Shown piece after piece: positions 1 to 8,769 of a stretch of 36,389 nucleotides of DNA; within the stretch, counting starts at the first letter, position 1; every line of letters starts with the position of its first letter. The notes beneath the pieces are model-generated. The model ran no database searches. It saw only the letters and a program-made list of their open reading frames with translations, and was not told where the DNA came from. Origin of the DNA: Colivicinus sp022776215 (GTDB lineage: Bacteria > Bacillota_I > Bacilli_A > Erysipelotrichales > Erysipelotrichaceae); the NCBI GenBank assembly GCA_022776215.1, contig JALFIR010000003.1, forward strand, positions 1-36,389, read 5' to 3'. Made by a program: the position numbers and the translations under genes.

Positions 1-42
1 TAATAGTTTCAATACATTTTCTTTACTTATCTTTGTATCCAT
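1..42 (-). CDS. 5' end of an unidentified minus-strand gene, cut by the window edge
   Basis: The ATG complementary to 40-42 opens a frame reading MDTKISKENVLKLL before the window ends. A strong Shine-Dalgarno (AAGGAGG, complement of about 54-61) lies 12 nt upstream. A second ATG at 44-46 has better spacing but meets a stop after seven codons. Fourteen residues are too few to assign a family. The upstream repeats described for 1-140 make a transposase (IstA-like) plausible but unproven. Confidence 0.45.
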   Translation of the reverse strand, partial: MDTKISKENVLKLL

Positions 43-140
43 ACATACAAAAAACCTCCTTAAAATCATTATAAGAAGGTTAAATTTAACTGGTATCATT
101 TTAAAATGTGAAAGTGGTATCAAAATCGCATGTTATTAAC
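1..140 (-). mobile_element. Possible end of a second insertion sequence (IS21-like?)
   Basis: The leader of the minus-strand gene starting at 42 contains two direct copies of TGGTATCA (91-98 and 115-122, 24 bp apart). Read on the minus strand, a TG-starting terminus (TGTTAATAACATGCG) would begin at 140. Subterminal repeats, a TG...CA end and a gene reading inward match the IS21 style of the complete element at 6190-8761, although the sequence differs. The plus-strand gene tail that begins just beyond 140 looks truncated here, which fits an insertion boundary. Only one end is visible. Confidence 0.35.
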
Positions 141-256
141 AGAATAATATTAAGATGTTGAAGAATAATGATAAGGATTATGATACTTTTGTAGGGAAGC
201 TTGATGGTATGACAAGTAGTGTTAGTTTTATTATCGAGACAGCCAAGATTAAATAA
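140..256 (+). pseudogene. C-terminal remnant of an unidentified gene
   Basis: An open plus-strand frame enters from the putative IS boundary and ends at TAA 254-256. It has about 38 codons and ends in TSSVSFIIETAKIK. An internal ATG lies at 155 but has no convincing Shine-Dalgarno. Two rho-independent terminators follow at once, as expected for a real gene end. The likeliest reading is the 3' tail of a gene whose 5' part was removed or displaced by the element on its left. A tiny intact protein cannot be excluded. No family recognised. Confidence 0.4.
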
Positions 257-259
257 GGC

Positions 260-302
260 ATACTAACCAACGTGTTTTAGTTAGAGATTATCTGGTTAGT
301 AT
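260..302 (+). terminator. Hairpin after the truncated gene tail
   Basis: ATACTAACCA (260-269) pairs perfectly with TGGTTAGTAT (293-302) around a 23-nt loop, followed by ATTTTATG. It starts 4 nt after the stop of the gene tail. The loop is long and the T-run weak, so it may act together with the next hairpin. Confidence 0.5.
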
Positions 303-315
303 ATTTTATGGAACG

Positions 316-346
316 AGCTACTTCTTTATAAATAGAAGTAGCTTTT
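316..346 (+). terminator. Rho-independent terminator
   Basis: AGCTACTTCT (316-325) and AGAAGTAGCT (334-343) form a perfect 10-bp stem with an 8-nt loop, running into TTTTATAT. This is the stronger of two tandem terminators on the plus strand. The rest of 347-473 shows nothing codable to me. Confidence 0.8.
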
Positions 347-473
347 ATATATTGATAGTGTTTTATTATTTTGAAATAGCGTGCTTGAAAGTCTTATTAA
401 AAAGAATATAATTGGTAGCTCAATAGACTCTACGCATATACTGAACTCGATGATTTTATATAGTAGATAATAA

Positions 474-562
474 TTTGTCTAGTCACTCGACAAACTTTTG
501 TCTAGTTACTAGACAAAACTATATCTAGTCAATTGATAATGTCTAGTGGTTACTATTAACAA
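474..562. repeat. Array of four TCTAGT-centred dyad repeats with a 23-bp period
   Basis: TCTAGT occurs at 478-483, 501-506, 524-529 and 542-547, giving spacings of 23, 23 and 18 bp. The first copy sits between TTTGTC (474-479) and GACAAA (489-494). The second is a perfect dyad with 10-bp arms TTTTGTCTAG and CTAGACAAAA (496-505 and 509-518). The third is flanked by TATC and GATA. The fourth is degenerate. The array lies in non-coding DNA between the plus-strand terminators and the terminator of the ABC transporter gene. It resembles a multi-site operator or iteron set, but no gene beside it identifies the binding protein. Confidence 0.7.
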
Positions 563-611
563 CTAAATATTGTTTGGATTATTGGTTAAAAGTGATGTAT
601 AAAACTTATAA

Positions 612-637
612 CACTAAAAGTGGCTATTTCTAGCCAC
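612..637 (-). terminator. Terminator of the ABC transporter gene
   Basis: Read on the minus strand, GTGGCTA and TAGCCAC (complement of 631-637 and 620-626) form a 7-bp stem around a GAAA loop and are followed by TTTTAGTG. It lies about 30 nt past the stop at 666. Confidence 0.75.
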
Positions 638-665
638 AAATAAGTTATGATAAACAAAAGCATTT

Positions 666-3600
666 CTATTCACTTCTTAACGCAATAACCGGATCTTGTT
701 TAGCAGCCTTTTTACTTGGAATAAAGCCCGCCAACATTGTAAGTAATACTGATATTAATACTAAGATTAGAGCTGGTTTTAGATTTAAGACAGCATTAAT
801 ATCATAAACATCAGTTAACTTATGAATTAGATTATTAATTGGGATGGTTAGTAAAGATGAAACACCAACTCCTATAAAACCAGATAATAAACCAATAATA
901 AAGGTCTCGGCATTAAAGATAGAACTAACATTACGCTTGGAAGCACCCATTGCCCTTAAGATACCTATTTCCTTAGTTCTTTCCATGACGCTAATTAAAG
1001 TAATAACCGCAATCATGATACTAGATACAATCAATGAGATTGAGACAAAGGCAATTAATACATAAGTTACTGCATTAATGATAGTTGATACTGATGACAT
1101 TAATAACCCGGTCATATCAGTATAACTGATATCCTTATCTTCATCTTTTACTTGTTGATTATAAGTATCAATTAAGTTTAGGAAATTATCTTTAGATTCA
1201 AAATCATTAAAATAGAATGAAATAGAAGTTGGTTCTTCTGTGTCTTGATAACCTAAATTAATAAGATTGTTCTTATATGAAGCACTAGAACTAGTTAACA
1301 TCGATGACATTAATCTAGATAATTCATCCTCGTCCATATCGAAATTAAAAGCACTAGCGAAGGCTTCTGTATCAAAACTAATAGCCTTATCCATTCCTTC
1401 AAATACTTTTATAAGAGGCGTTGTAGATTCTTGTACAGCACTTGCCACACCCTTAGCTGCTAACATATTAATTAATTCTTTAGCACTGTTGTAAGCTTGT
1501 CCATAGATACTGCTTGCACTATTTGTTAAGACAGTATTTTCTACTGTATCGACATCGATTAAATCATCTACTTTAATTAGATTAGTATTTGAATCAAAGT
1601 CCTCATTCTTTCTAATTTCATCAAAATAAGTTCTAAACATCTCATAAGCGATATTTTTAACATCATCCTTAGTTAAATTGATATAGGTCTTATCCTTTAG
1701 ATTCTGACAGATAGTATCAATACTATTATTAAAATCGTCATTTGAATCAAAGATATTAATAAAGAAATCAGCAGTCTTAACACTTGGATCTAATGGTGAA
1801 TATTCTCCATAATAAACATAAGAGGTGTTTATATAGTTATCAGGTAGATATTTATAACCGTTTATTTCTACATAATCATCACCTTCATTAAAGATGCATC
1901 CCTTACTTGGATCTGTAACATCTACATAATTATCATTAGGACAAGATGTAGCGATAGTTACAGTTTGAGTGAACATCTTGTTATAAGAATCAATCAAAGT
2001 AGTCCCAAATGACTTGTAAGTATTATTGATTACCTCAACAAAACTATCGGTTGTAGAAGTGATAGTTTCTTTAATATCATTTGAATTATTTAAGATGATA
2101 GATGCATAATCAGTATCTTTAATAGCTGATGTGTCTAAGTTAAATTTAAAGGCATTCTTTAATTTATCTTGATCAATGGATACCATATCATTGAAATTAA
2201 GGCCGGATTTTTCTTTGTCTTCGTCAAACTTATTTCCTGAGAAAACATCTACATCAGGATTCTTTAATTGTTTCTTAACAAGATCGGAATCTTTAGCAAC
2301 TTCTATCACATGGTCTACTAAAGAATCATAATAGATAATCCCTGTTAAAGATGAATTATCATTACAATAAGCGACACCAGTAATGATTAAGTCTTCTGAC
2401 TTATTGTAGATATCTTCTAAATATTCTTTATCGTTAGACATATCTTCATAAGTATCATACTTAGAGTTGTAACGATATAAGTCACTAGTATTTATTAGTT
2501 TAAGTTGTCTATTAATCAATTCATCATAAGTAAAAGTCTTAGCCTCATCTTTAATATCACTTTCATGATTGGTCATAATATCGTTTACTAGTTGATTTAA
2601 TACTTTGTTGTCTCTTAAGCCTAAAGAATAAACTAATAAATCAGGAATCTTATCTTTATCTTTTAAGACCAACATCACTTCGTTATATTTTTCAGGATAG
2701 CGTCCTTTTATTAGATTGGTATTTGATTCTAATGTTTCTTTATCACTTTCAACGAAGATGCCCATGGCATTAGATGCTGACATTGATGATAAAAGTGAAG
2801 CTGCTGAATCAGAATAAATAGAAGACATCAAAGTACTAGGGTTTAATTGAACGATAGTATTGGTAATGTCCTTGGTATAGATTCTGGGTGTAATAGAATA
2901 AGCATAACTTATCTTTTTAACATCATTTTTATATAAGTCTTCATTATCGTTTAGATAATTAATGAAACTCTTTAAATCATTAGATCCAACTGAGTCCATC
3001 ATTGATGAAATCATTAATTGTTCATGTACTAGACCATCACCAGCTTCTTCTTTGTCATTTGGTACATGTGCTTGTAATAAAGCGGTAAAGACATTGGTTG
3101 TTTCTGATTGGATGGTTAAAGGATAAGATGACATCGTATCATCTTGTATCTTATCAATGTAGTTTTGAAAGCCCGTTGATAAAGCTAGTATCAAAGAGAT
3201 ACCAATAATACCTATAGAACCTGCAAAGGCTGTTAGGATGGTTCTACCCTTCTTAGATAATAAGTTATTAAATGATAGCGATAAGGCGGTTAAAAATGAC
3301 ATGTGAGGATTCGTACCCAGATTCGTGCCCGTATGTGACTTTGTGTTTGTAGAATAGTTCTCATTAATTTCATATGGATTACTATCATTAATGATTACAC
3401 CATCTTTTAAGTTAACAATTCTATTTGCATATTCTTTAGCAAGTTCAGGATTATGGGTTACCATGACAACCAATCTATCTTTAGCTACTTCTTTTAATAA
3501 ATCCATTACCTGTATTGATGTTTTAGTATCTAGAGCACCTGTTGGTTCATCTGCTAAGACGATTGATGGGTTGTTTACTAAAGCTCTGGCAATCGCAACA

Positions 3601-4046
3601 CGTTGCATCTGACCACCTGATAATTGATTAGGTTTCTTATGAGCCTGTTCCTTTAAACCTACTTTATCTAAAGCATCTAGAGCTAGTTTAGTCTTTTCTT
3701 TCTTAGAAATACCTGCAATAGTTAAAGCTAGTTCTACATTAGATAGAATAGTTTGGTGTGGTATTAGGTTATAAGATTGGAAGATAAAACCAATAGTATG
3801 GTTACGATAAGTGTCCCATTGTTTATCTTTGTAGTCTTTGGTGGAGATACCATTAATAATCAAATCACCACTATCATATTTATCTAGCCCACCAATTATA
3901 TTTAATAAGGTAGTTTTACCTGAACCTGATGGGCCAAGTATGGCGACAAACTCGTTGTCTCTTAAGTTTAAGGAAACATCATCTAATGCTTTTTGGATGA
4001 AGTTTCCAGTCTTGTAAGTTTTAGATATATTCTTTATTTGTAACAT
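666..4046 (-). CDS. Large MacB/FtsX-type ABC transporter, ATPase and permease in one chain
   Basis: This 1126-residue protein fuses an ABC ATPase to an FtsX-type permease. The ATPase has Walker A GPSGSGKT (38-45), signature LSGGQ (142-146), Walker B SIVLADE (161-167) and the H-loop histidine at about 198. This is the LolD/MacB class. A first membrane segment follows at about 270-290. A very long region of roughly 680 residues, rich in Asp, Asn and Ser and presumably extracytoplasmic, precedes a C-terminal FtsX domain with three more membrane segments. MacB-class pumps are mechanotransmitters acting on peptides, lipids or antimicrobials rather than classical channels, so the big outer domain probably meets the substrate. 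The start has no Shine-Dalgarno but has TATTAT 6 nt upstream. The terminator lies at 612-637. Substrate unknown. Confidence 0.9.
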   Translation of the reverse strand: MLQIKNISKTYKTGNFIQKALDDVSLNLRDNEFVAILGPSGSGKTTLLNIIGGLDKYDSGDLIINGISTKDYKDKQWDTYRNHTIGFIFQSYNLIPHQTILSNVELALTIAGISKKEKTKLALDALDKVGLKEQAHKKPNQLSGGQMQRVAIARALVNNPSIVLADEPTGALDTKTSIQVMDLLKEVAKDRLVVMVTHNPELAKEYANRIVNLKDGVIINDSNPYEINENYSTNTKSHTGTNLGTNPHMSFLTALSLSFNNLLSKKGRTILTAFAGSIGIIGISLILALSTGFQNYIDKIQDDTMSSYPLTIQSETTNVFTALLQAHVPNDKEEAGDGLVHEQLMISSMMDSVGSNDLKSFINYLNDNEDLYKNDVKKISYAYSITPRIYTKDITNTIVQLNPSTLMSSIYSDSAASLLSSMSASNAMGIFVESDKETLESNTNLIKGRYPEKYNEVMLVLKDKDKIPDLLVYSLGLRDNKVLNQLVNDIMTNHESDIKDEAKTFTYDELINRQLKLINTSDLYRYNSKYDTYEDMSNDKEYLEDIYNKSEDLIITGVAYCNDNSSLTGIIYYDSLVDHVIEVAKDSDLVKKQLKNPDVDVFSGNKFDEDKEKSGLNFNDMVSIDQDKLKNAFKFNLDTSAIKDTDYASIILNNSNDIKETITSTTDSFVEVINNTYKSFGTTLIDSYNKMFTQTVTIATSCPNDNYVDVTDPSKGCIFNEGDDYVEINGYKYLPDNYINTSYVYYGEYSPLDPSVKTADFFINIFDSNDDFNNSIDTICQNLKDKTYINLTKDDVKNIAYEMFRTYFDEIRKNEDFDSNTNLIKVDDLIDVDTVENTVLTNSASSIYGQAYNSAKELINMLAAKGVASAVQESTTPLIKVFEGMDKAISFDTEAFASAFNFDMDEDELSRLMSSMLTSSSASYKNNLINLGYQDTEEPTSISFYFNDFESKDNFLNLIDTYNQQVKDEDKDISYTDMTGLLMSSVSTIINAVTYVLIAFVSISLIVSSIMIAVITLISVMERTKEIGILRAMGASKRNVSSIFNAETFIIGLLSGFIGVGVSSLLTIPINNLIHKLTDVYDINAVLNLKPALILVLISVLLTMLAGFIPSKKAAKQDPVIALRSE

Positions 4047-4052
4047 AGATAA

Positions 4053-4058
4053 ATAATA
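4053..4058 (-). promoter_or_regulatory. -10 box for a leaderless ABC transporter mRNA
   Basis: On the minus strand TATTAT (complement of 4053-4058) is separated by 6 nt from the ATG at 4046-4044. There is no AGGAGG-like element between it and the start. Transcription starting about 7 nt after the box would begin at the ATG. No clear -35 was seen. Confidence 0.45.
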
Positions 4059-4092
4059 CTACCATTAAGAATTAGATGGTGCTAAAAAGATG

Positions 4093-4386
4093 CTAGTTAT
4101 GTTCTATTTCAGCGATAGCTCCTTTGTCATAGATGAATCTAACAACGCATTTACAAGTATCATCAAACATATTGTAGATATATCTTGCTGAGTGGGATCC
4201 TTTACATTTAGTATGTACTGAGTTAGCTACATAGCCTTTCTTACTGTGATTGGTACCCATTACTTTGATAGCTTCATCATCATATTGATTCTCTTTGTCT
4301 TTTTCTAGAATTAATTCTTCTCCTACTGTTAGTTCTTTAATGTCAATGTAGTTTCCTAATGCGGTAAGTGTAATATAAGTTTTCAT
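4093..4386 (-). CDS. Small HIRAN-domain protein
   Basis: I place the start at the ATG complementary to 4384-4386 because AAGGAGA lies 7 nt upstream. This gives 97 residues; a longer frame exists upstream but lacks such a signal. The sequence has the HIRAN pattern: an N-terminal beta strand (KTYITLTALGNY), then LILEKDKENQYDDEAIKVM and a GYVANS strand. HIRAN domains bind DNA ends or stalled-fork structures when fused to helicases. As stand-alone proteins their role is poorly defined. It lies 46 nt upstream of the ABC transporter on the same strand, so the two could be co-transcribed, though the transporter has its own -10 box. Functional link unknown. Confidence 0.75.
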   Translation of the reverse strand: MKTYITLTALGNYIDIKELTVGEELILEKDKENQYDDEAIKVMGTNHSKKGYVANSVHTKCKGSHSARYIYNMFDDTCKCVVRFIYDKGAIAEIEHN

Positions 4387-4524
4387 ATCTTTATCTCCTT
4401 TTACACTTATTAATATAATGATGTGGGTGTACAAAGATCACACCATGCAATAAAAAATTTGACCAAGGAGCAAAGGAATTCTAAATATACAAATGTATAT
4501 CTACCATCATTCGAGGATTAAATT

Positions 4525-5323
4525 TTAATCCTTCGCAAGCAAGTTTTTAAATATTTTCCCGTTTGTTGGTAATTGTTTAGATTTATAAGCTTTAATTTGT
4601 GAGATATCCATTTCACACAAATTAATCCATTCTAATAAAGTAGATTCTTTCAAACGAATTCTAGCCTTTAGTTTTTCTTTATTTCTTGTTTCAAAATAAT
4701 AATATTTTTCTTCATCAATACAAAATGAACCATGTGCAAGAGAATTTCTTATAGCTTAGAAGATAGCATCAACTTGACTTATGCTATCGTTTTTTAAGGT
4801 TAGACATATTTCTCTCTTTTGTTGACCTATAGGATCTATAGAATTTTGTAAAATATCGTTTTCGTCTATAAAAGTTTTATCATAGATTTTACCATCAGAA
4901 GATCTTCTCATAGCGCTACGTAGTGTTCTTAAATTTTGACCTTTTATACCTCTTTCAGCAAAAGTTTTTCCTCTAACTGATACTTTTGGAAAAGTATTTA
5001 TGTATCTTGGATTTCCAGTTGGATTGGTTATTTTGCCGTAATGTCTTACAGGACTATTAAACAAATAAAAATTTAATATCTTAATAAAAATTTCTGAAAA
5101 AGTAATTTCTGTTGATCATGTTAAAAAAATCATGACTAACAAGAGTGTAATTAGTGCTGTTGTTAGAATTTATATAAACCTGATTTCCACAAATAAGACA
5201 ACTATATTTGTTTTTACTAATTTGATTATTGTTTGTTGTTGCGGAAGTAGGTTCTGCTATATAAAATTTATTACATTTAGTGCAAAATACAATTTCATTG
5301 TTGTTACTAATATTATTAGCCAT
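4525..5323 (-). pseudogene. Broken zinc-ribbon/HEPN protein gene (frameshift plus nonsense codon)
   Basis: Three pieces in order appear to be one decayed gene. It starts at 5323 with AGGAGA upstream and encodes MANNISNNNEIVFCTKCNKF, then a CxxC...CxxC zinc ribbon (CTKC and CLIC). That frame closes near 5081. The next frame is open from about 5115 to TAA 4756-4758 and ends QVDAIF. Directly after that stop, in the same frame, comes AIRNSLAHGSFCIDEE..., running to TAA 4525-4527. RNSLAH is the R-x4-H motif of HEPN ribonucleases. The frameshift probably lies in the T-run near 5091-5096, and the TAA interrupts an otherwise continuous HEPN helix. HEPN proteins are often defence or toxin RNases; here the gene looks inactive. 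The two lesions could also be sequencing errors. Confidence 0.65.
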
Positions 5324-5386
5324 TTTGCTCTCCTTATAAATGTTTTCATCAAGAGTTAAATTTCGAAACAATTAATCGTCACCATT

Positions 5387-5392
5387 ATTATA
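5387..5392 (-). promoter_or_regulatory. -10 box upstream of the zinc-ribbon/HEPN gene
   Basis: On the minus strand TATAAT (complement of 5387-5392) sits about 63 nt before the ATG at 5323. A weak -35-like TTCAAG lies 16 bp further upstream. Moderate support only. Confidence 0.4.
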
Positions 5393-5434
5393 ACCACGGG
5401 CTATGATACTTGAATAAAAATAGTAATTATCATT

Positions 5435-6189
5435 TTAAAATCCAGTCCCGTCTTTAAGATTTTTCAAGCATATTTCTTTCAATTTAAAAGAAATATAAGC
5501 AATAATATAAGAAATTATCAAAACCAAAACAAAACGTTTAATGTATTTAATTGAATTAAAAAAAGTGTTACAAAAAAATATCACAATTAAATGTATGATG
5601 TATACAAAATCGGAGAGTTTTCTAATCATTCTTGATTTTGTTTTACTAATCTTAAAAGGCGTGTATCTAATTGCAATAATAAATAAAACAACAGCTGGTA
5701 TCCAATTAAAAAATGTTAAATCACATGTGAGTGAATATCCATGAGGTACTTTATTAAAAATATATAAAAATTCAATCAAAGAAAGAATAGTCGACAATAT
5801 AAAAAATAATACTAAATATTTCTTGTTTAAATTCAGTTGTTTTTGATTTTTTTGTATAAAACGTCCAATCAATAATAGTGGCAGTCCCATAAATAAAGCT
5901 GATCTCGTTGAACATATATTGTCAATAAACAACCCTATTTTCATTATAAATCCACCATCGAACAAATGATAATATTCATCAAAAAACGCTCCAAGAAATA
6001 ATAATATAAGAGAAATAGCAATAACGATATTATCATGCACTTCGCGTATAAATTGTATTTTTCTAAGTAAGTTCCAAAATAATAAACTTATAAAAAGTGC
6101 CGATAAATACCACAAATGACCATATCCAAATAAAAAGTATTTTATTAATTCGAATGTGTCAGCTCCTTGTAATAAGTAAATCCTTAGGA
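5435..6189 (-). pseudogene. Acyltransferase-3 (OafA-like), C-terminal part cut off by IS21
   Basis: This minus-strand frame carries the C-terminal two thirds of an acyltransferase-3 membrane protein, with about seven hydrophobic segments and the family's GHLWYLSAL motif just inside the break. It lacks the catalytic N-terminus. The missing part is at 8762-9043, beyond the IS21 element. Joining 9043-8762 to 6181-5435, with the 8-bp duplication counted once, gives a continuous 343-codon frame encoding 342 residues, a normal length. The family transfers acetyl or other acyl groups to sugars at the membrane, and the flanking polysaccharide locus suggests glycan acylation. The frame starting at TTG 6115 is not a natural start. 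Confidence 0.9.
6182..6189. repeat. Target-site duplication, left copy (CCTTAGGA)
   Basis: CCTTAGGA immediately left of the IS21 terminus. An identical copy lies at 8762-8769. Confidence 0.9.
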
Positions 6190-6362
6190 TGAATATTTCA
6201 CAGCCTGAGTGCCATTGATACGGTGTTTAGTACCACCTGTACACCACTTAATGCCACCATATATAAACATGCACCGGTACGGTAATCAGTACCGGTTGTT
6301 TTATTTTTAGTACCACCCTTACAATGAGGTCGATGGTAATCCATCAGAAGGAGGAAGCCAAA

Positions 6363-7934
6363 ATGGCTGTTAGAAAAATCAAAGCGAAGTTGATACTTCA
6401 ACTCTATGAGCGAAATCATTTAACCCAAAGAAGTATCGCTCAAAACTACAAAATGAGTAGAAGTTCTATTTCAGAAGTTCTTAGTGCCGCCAAAGAAAAA
6501 AATATTCACTATAACGACATTGAGAATAAATCTGAAGAAGAAGTCTACGATATTTTGTTTCCAGAAAAGTTTTCCTTTATGGACATCTATGAACCTGTTG
6601 ATTATGAATACGTTCATAAAGAACTATCTAAGACAGGAGTGACTCTAAAACTGCTATGGCAAGAATATGGTGATGAATGTAAAAAGAAAAACGTATTAGC
6701 TATGGGCTATACAAGGTTTTGTGAAGGATATAGTAACTTCACCAATACTAAACAACTCACTAAAAGAATCGAAAGAAAACCAGGAGATAGAATCGAGGTT
6801 GACTGGAGTGGTCCAACAATGGAGTTTACTGATTCATTAACTGGTGAAGTGATAACTGTTTATTTATTTGTAGCCGCTTTGTCTTACAGTATGTATGCGT
6901 ATGTAGAGCCAACTCTTGATATGAAGATGAAATCTTGGATTAATTGTAATATCCATATGTTAGAGTACTTTAATGGTGTCACCAATAGAATTATTTGTGA
7001 CAATTTAAAGACCGGTGTTACATCTCATCCTAAGGATGGTGAAATAATTCTTACTGATAATTATAGAGCTTTCGCAGAACACTATATGGTAGCTATTATG
7101 CCAGCCGGTATAAAAAAGCCTAAACAAAAAGCCGGAGTTGAAAATACAGTTGGTAATATAGCTACAGCTATTATCGCAAAGCTTAGAAAACATAACTTCA
7201 ATTCTTTTGAAGAAGTTAAAATCGGAGTAAGTAAAGCTTTAGAAGAATTTAATTCAAAGCCATTTCAAAAAAGAGATGGTTCAAGATATAGTGCTTATCA
7301 AGAAGAAAGAACATTCTTAAGGCCATTACCTGATATTCCTTATGAAGTATTTGAAACAGTTAAAGGACGTAAGGTTGGTTTAAACTTTCATATAAGCTAT
7401 AAAAACAATTATTATTCTGTTCCTTATATGTACGCTAAAACTAGCGTTGATTTAAAAGCAAGCGAGAACATAATTGAAATCTATCAAGATAATCAAAGAA
7501 TCGCTAGCCATAAACGATTTAAAGATTATGAGATGTATAAGTATTCAACAAACATTGAACATATGCCACCACAGTTTATACAAAACGAATGGGATGATAT
7601 AAGAATTAAAAATTGGGCCAGTTCTATTGGAGAAAATACAAGAAAAGTAATTGATAAGATATTTGATTCATACAAGATTAAGGAACAGGCCTACAATCCT
7701 GCATTATCTGTTTTAAAGTTAAGCAAGGCTTATTCGCAAAATCGCCTGGAAAACGCTTGTGAATTAGCTCTAGAAAAATATAGAGTGCCTCGCTACCATC
7801 ATCTTAATGCACTGTTAAGTCACAATCAAGATGTTAAGTACAATGAAGATAAAAACAAGAAGTTTGATAAGCCTCAAAAGAACATGGGATATCTAAGAGG
7901 AGCCGAATATTACGGAGGAAAGAAGAATGATTGA
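6363..7934 (+). CDS. istA: IS21 transposase IstA
   Basis: I choose ATG 6363 because AGGAGG lies 8 nt upstream, giving 523 residues, typical for IstA. An N-terminal helix-turn-helix (about 17-45, TQRSIAQNYKMSRSSISEV) precedes the rve-type catalytic core. Acidic residues at D147 (VDWSG), D213 (CDNLK) and E260 (GVEN) are the DDE triad. The C-terminal region resembles the beta-barrel and tail that bind the transposon ends. IstA catalyses cut-and-paste strand transfer with IstB as regulator. Its TGA stop overlaps the istB start (ATGATTGA), a sign of translational coupling. Confidence 0.95.
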   Translation: MAVRKIKAKLILQLYERNHLTQRSIAQNYKMSRSSISEVLSAAKEKNIHYNDIENKSEEEVYDILFPEKFSFMDIYEPVDYEYVHKELSKTGVTLKLLWQEYGDECKKKNVLAMGYTRFCEGYSNFTNTKQLTKRIERKPGDRIEVDWSGPTMEFTDSLTGEVITVYLFVAALSYSMYAYVEPTLDMKMKSWINCNIHMLEYFNGVTNRIICDNLKTGVTSHPKDGEIILTDNYRAFAEHYMVAIMPAGIKKPKQKAGVENTVGNIATAIIAKLRKHNFNSFEEVKIGVSKALEEFNSKPFQKRDGSRYSAYQEERTFLRPLPDIPYEVFETVKGRKVGLNFHISYKNNYYSVPYMYAKTSVDLKASENIIEIYQDNQRIASHKRFKDYEMYKYSTNIEHMPPQFIQNEWDDIRIKNWASSIGENTRKVIDKIFDSYKIKEQAYNPALSVLKLSKAYSQNRLENACELALEKYRVPRYHHLNALLSHNQDVKYNEDKNKKFDKPQKNMGYLRGAEYYGGKKND

Positions 7935-8670
7935 TCAAGAGACTATTAGAAAGCTAAGAGAATTAAACTTAAGCGAAGTAGTCGATATCTTACAAGTACA
8001 AGAAAGAGATACCGCAACAACCTTATTACCCTTTGATGAAAGAATGAAGTTAATAATCGATTTCCTTTATACACAAAAGCACAATAATAGAATAACTCGT
8101 CTTATTAAAGCAGCTAAGTTTAGATTCCCAAACGCAGAACTATCATCAATCATTTATCAAGGAAGAGATCTTGATAGAGGAATTGTTCAAGAGCTAGCTA
8201 CTTGTCTGTTTATTAAAAACGCAACAAACATTATATTTGAAGGCTATACTGGTTCAGGTAAAACATACCTGGCTTGTGCTATAGGCAACGAAGCGTGTTG
8301 TAAGGGATATAAAACAAGATATATACGTCTTCCTGATTTACTAATGGAATTTGAAGAAGCCAAGGCAACATCATCAAGACACTTCACAAAACTATTAGAT
8401 AAATACTCTAAGTATCAATTACTAATTATTGATGAATGGTTAATGGAAAATTTTTCTAAGGAAGAAGAACATTTTATCTTCGAACTTATAGAAAGACGAT
8501 ATGGTCTTAATAGCACTATCTTTTGTACCCAACATAAAGCTAATGAATGGATAAACATACTCGGTGATGATGTACATGCCGAAGCCATAAACGATAGAAT
8601 CGTTCATAACGCTTATTTTATAGAAACAGGAAAAACTAATATGAGAGAATATCTAGCTAAGAAATACTAG
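7927..8670 (+). CDS. istB: IS21 AAA+ helper ATPase IstB
   Basis: 247 residues with Walker A GYTGSGKT (106-113) and Walker B LLIIDE (165-170), in the DnaC/IstB AAA+ fold. A GGAGGAAAGAAG stretch inside the end of istA provides the ribosome site. IstB forms oligomers on target DNA and stimulates IstA integration. Length and motifs are those of a functional copy. It ends about 90 bp before the right terminus. Confidence 0.95.
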   Translation: MIDQETIRKLRELNLSEVVDILQVQERDTATTLLPFDERMKLIIDFLYTQKHNNRITRLIKAAKFRFPNAELSSIIYQGRDLDRGIVQELATCLFIKNATNIIFEGYTGSGKTYLACAIGNEACCKGYKTRYIRLPDLLMEFEEAKATSSRHFTKLLDKYSKYQLLIIDEWLMENFSKEEEHFIFELIERRYGLNSTIFCTQHKANEWINILGDDVHAEAINDRIVHNAYFIETGKTNMREYLAKKY

Positions 8671-8761
8671 CGGCACTAAAGATCGTACTGATGGCATTAT
8701 TAAAAAGAATGACCGGTACTGAAGCAAGCTTCATACCGGCCTTATTCATGCGAAATATGCA

Positions 8762-8769
8762 CCTTAGGA
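8762..8769. repeat. Target-site duplication, right copy (CCTTAGGA)
   Basis: Identical to 6182-6189. It abuts the CA-ending right terminus at 8761. Confidence 0.9.

Larger units (their letters stand above)
6190..8761 (+). mobile_element. Complete IS21-family insertion sequence
   Basis: This 2572-bp element starts TGAATATTTCACAG and ends with the reverse complement of TGCATATTTCGCATG, showing the TG...CA ends of IS21. It carries istA and istB overlapping by 8 bp. Both ends contain subterminal repeats built on GTACC/GTGCC words: for example GTGCCATTGATACGG at 6210-6224 corresponds inversely to CGTACTGATGGCAT at 8684-8697. Both genes look intact. The flanking 8-bp duplications are identical, so the insertion appears recent. 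It interrupts the acyltransferase-3 gene. Confidence 0.93.

Noticed and set aside
413..433. tRNA-like word GGTAGCTCAAT
   Set aside because: No acceptor stem, anticodon arm or T-arm can be built around it.
474..562. CRISPR array
   Set aside because: Units are only 18-23 bp including spacers, are themselves dyads, and no cas genes are present.
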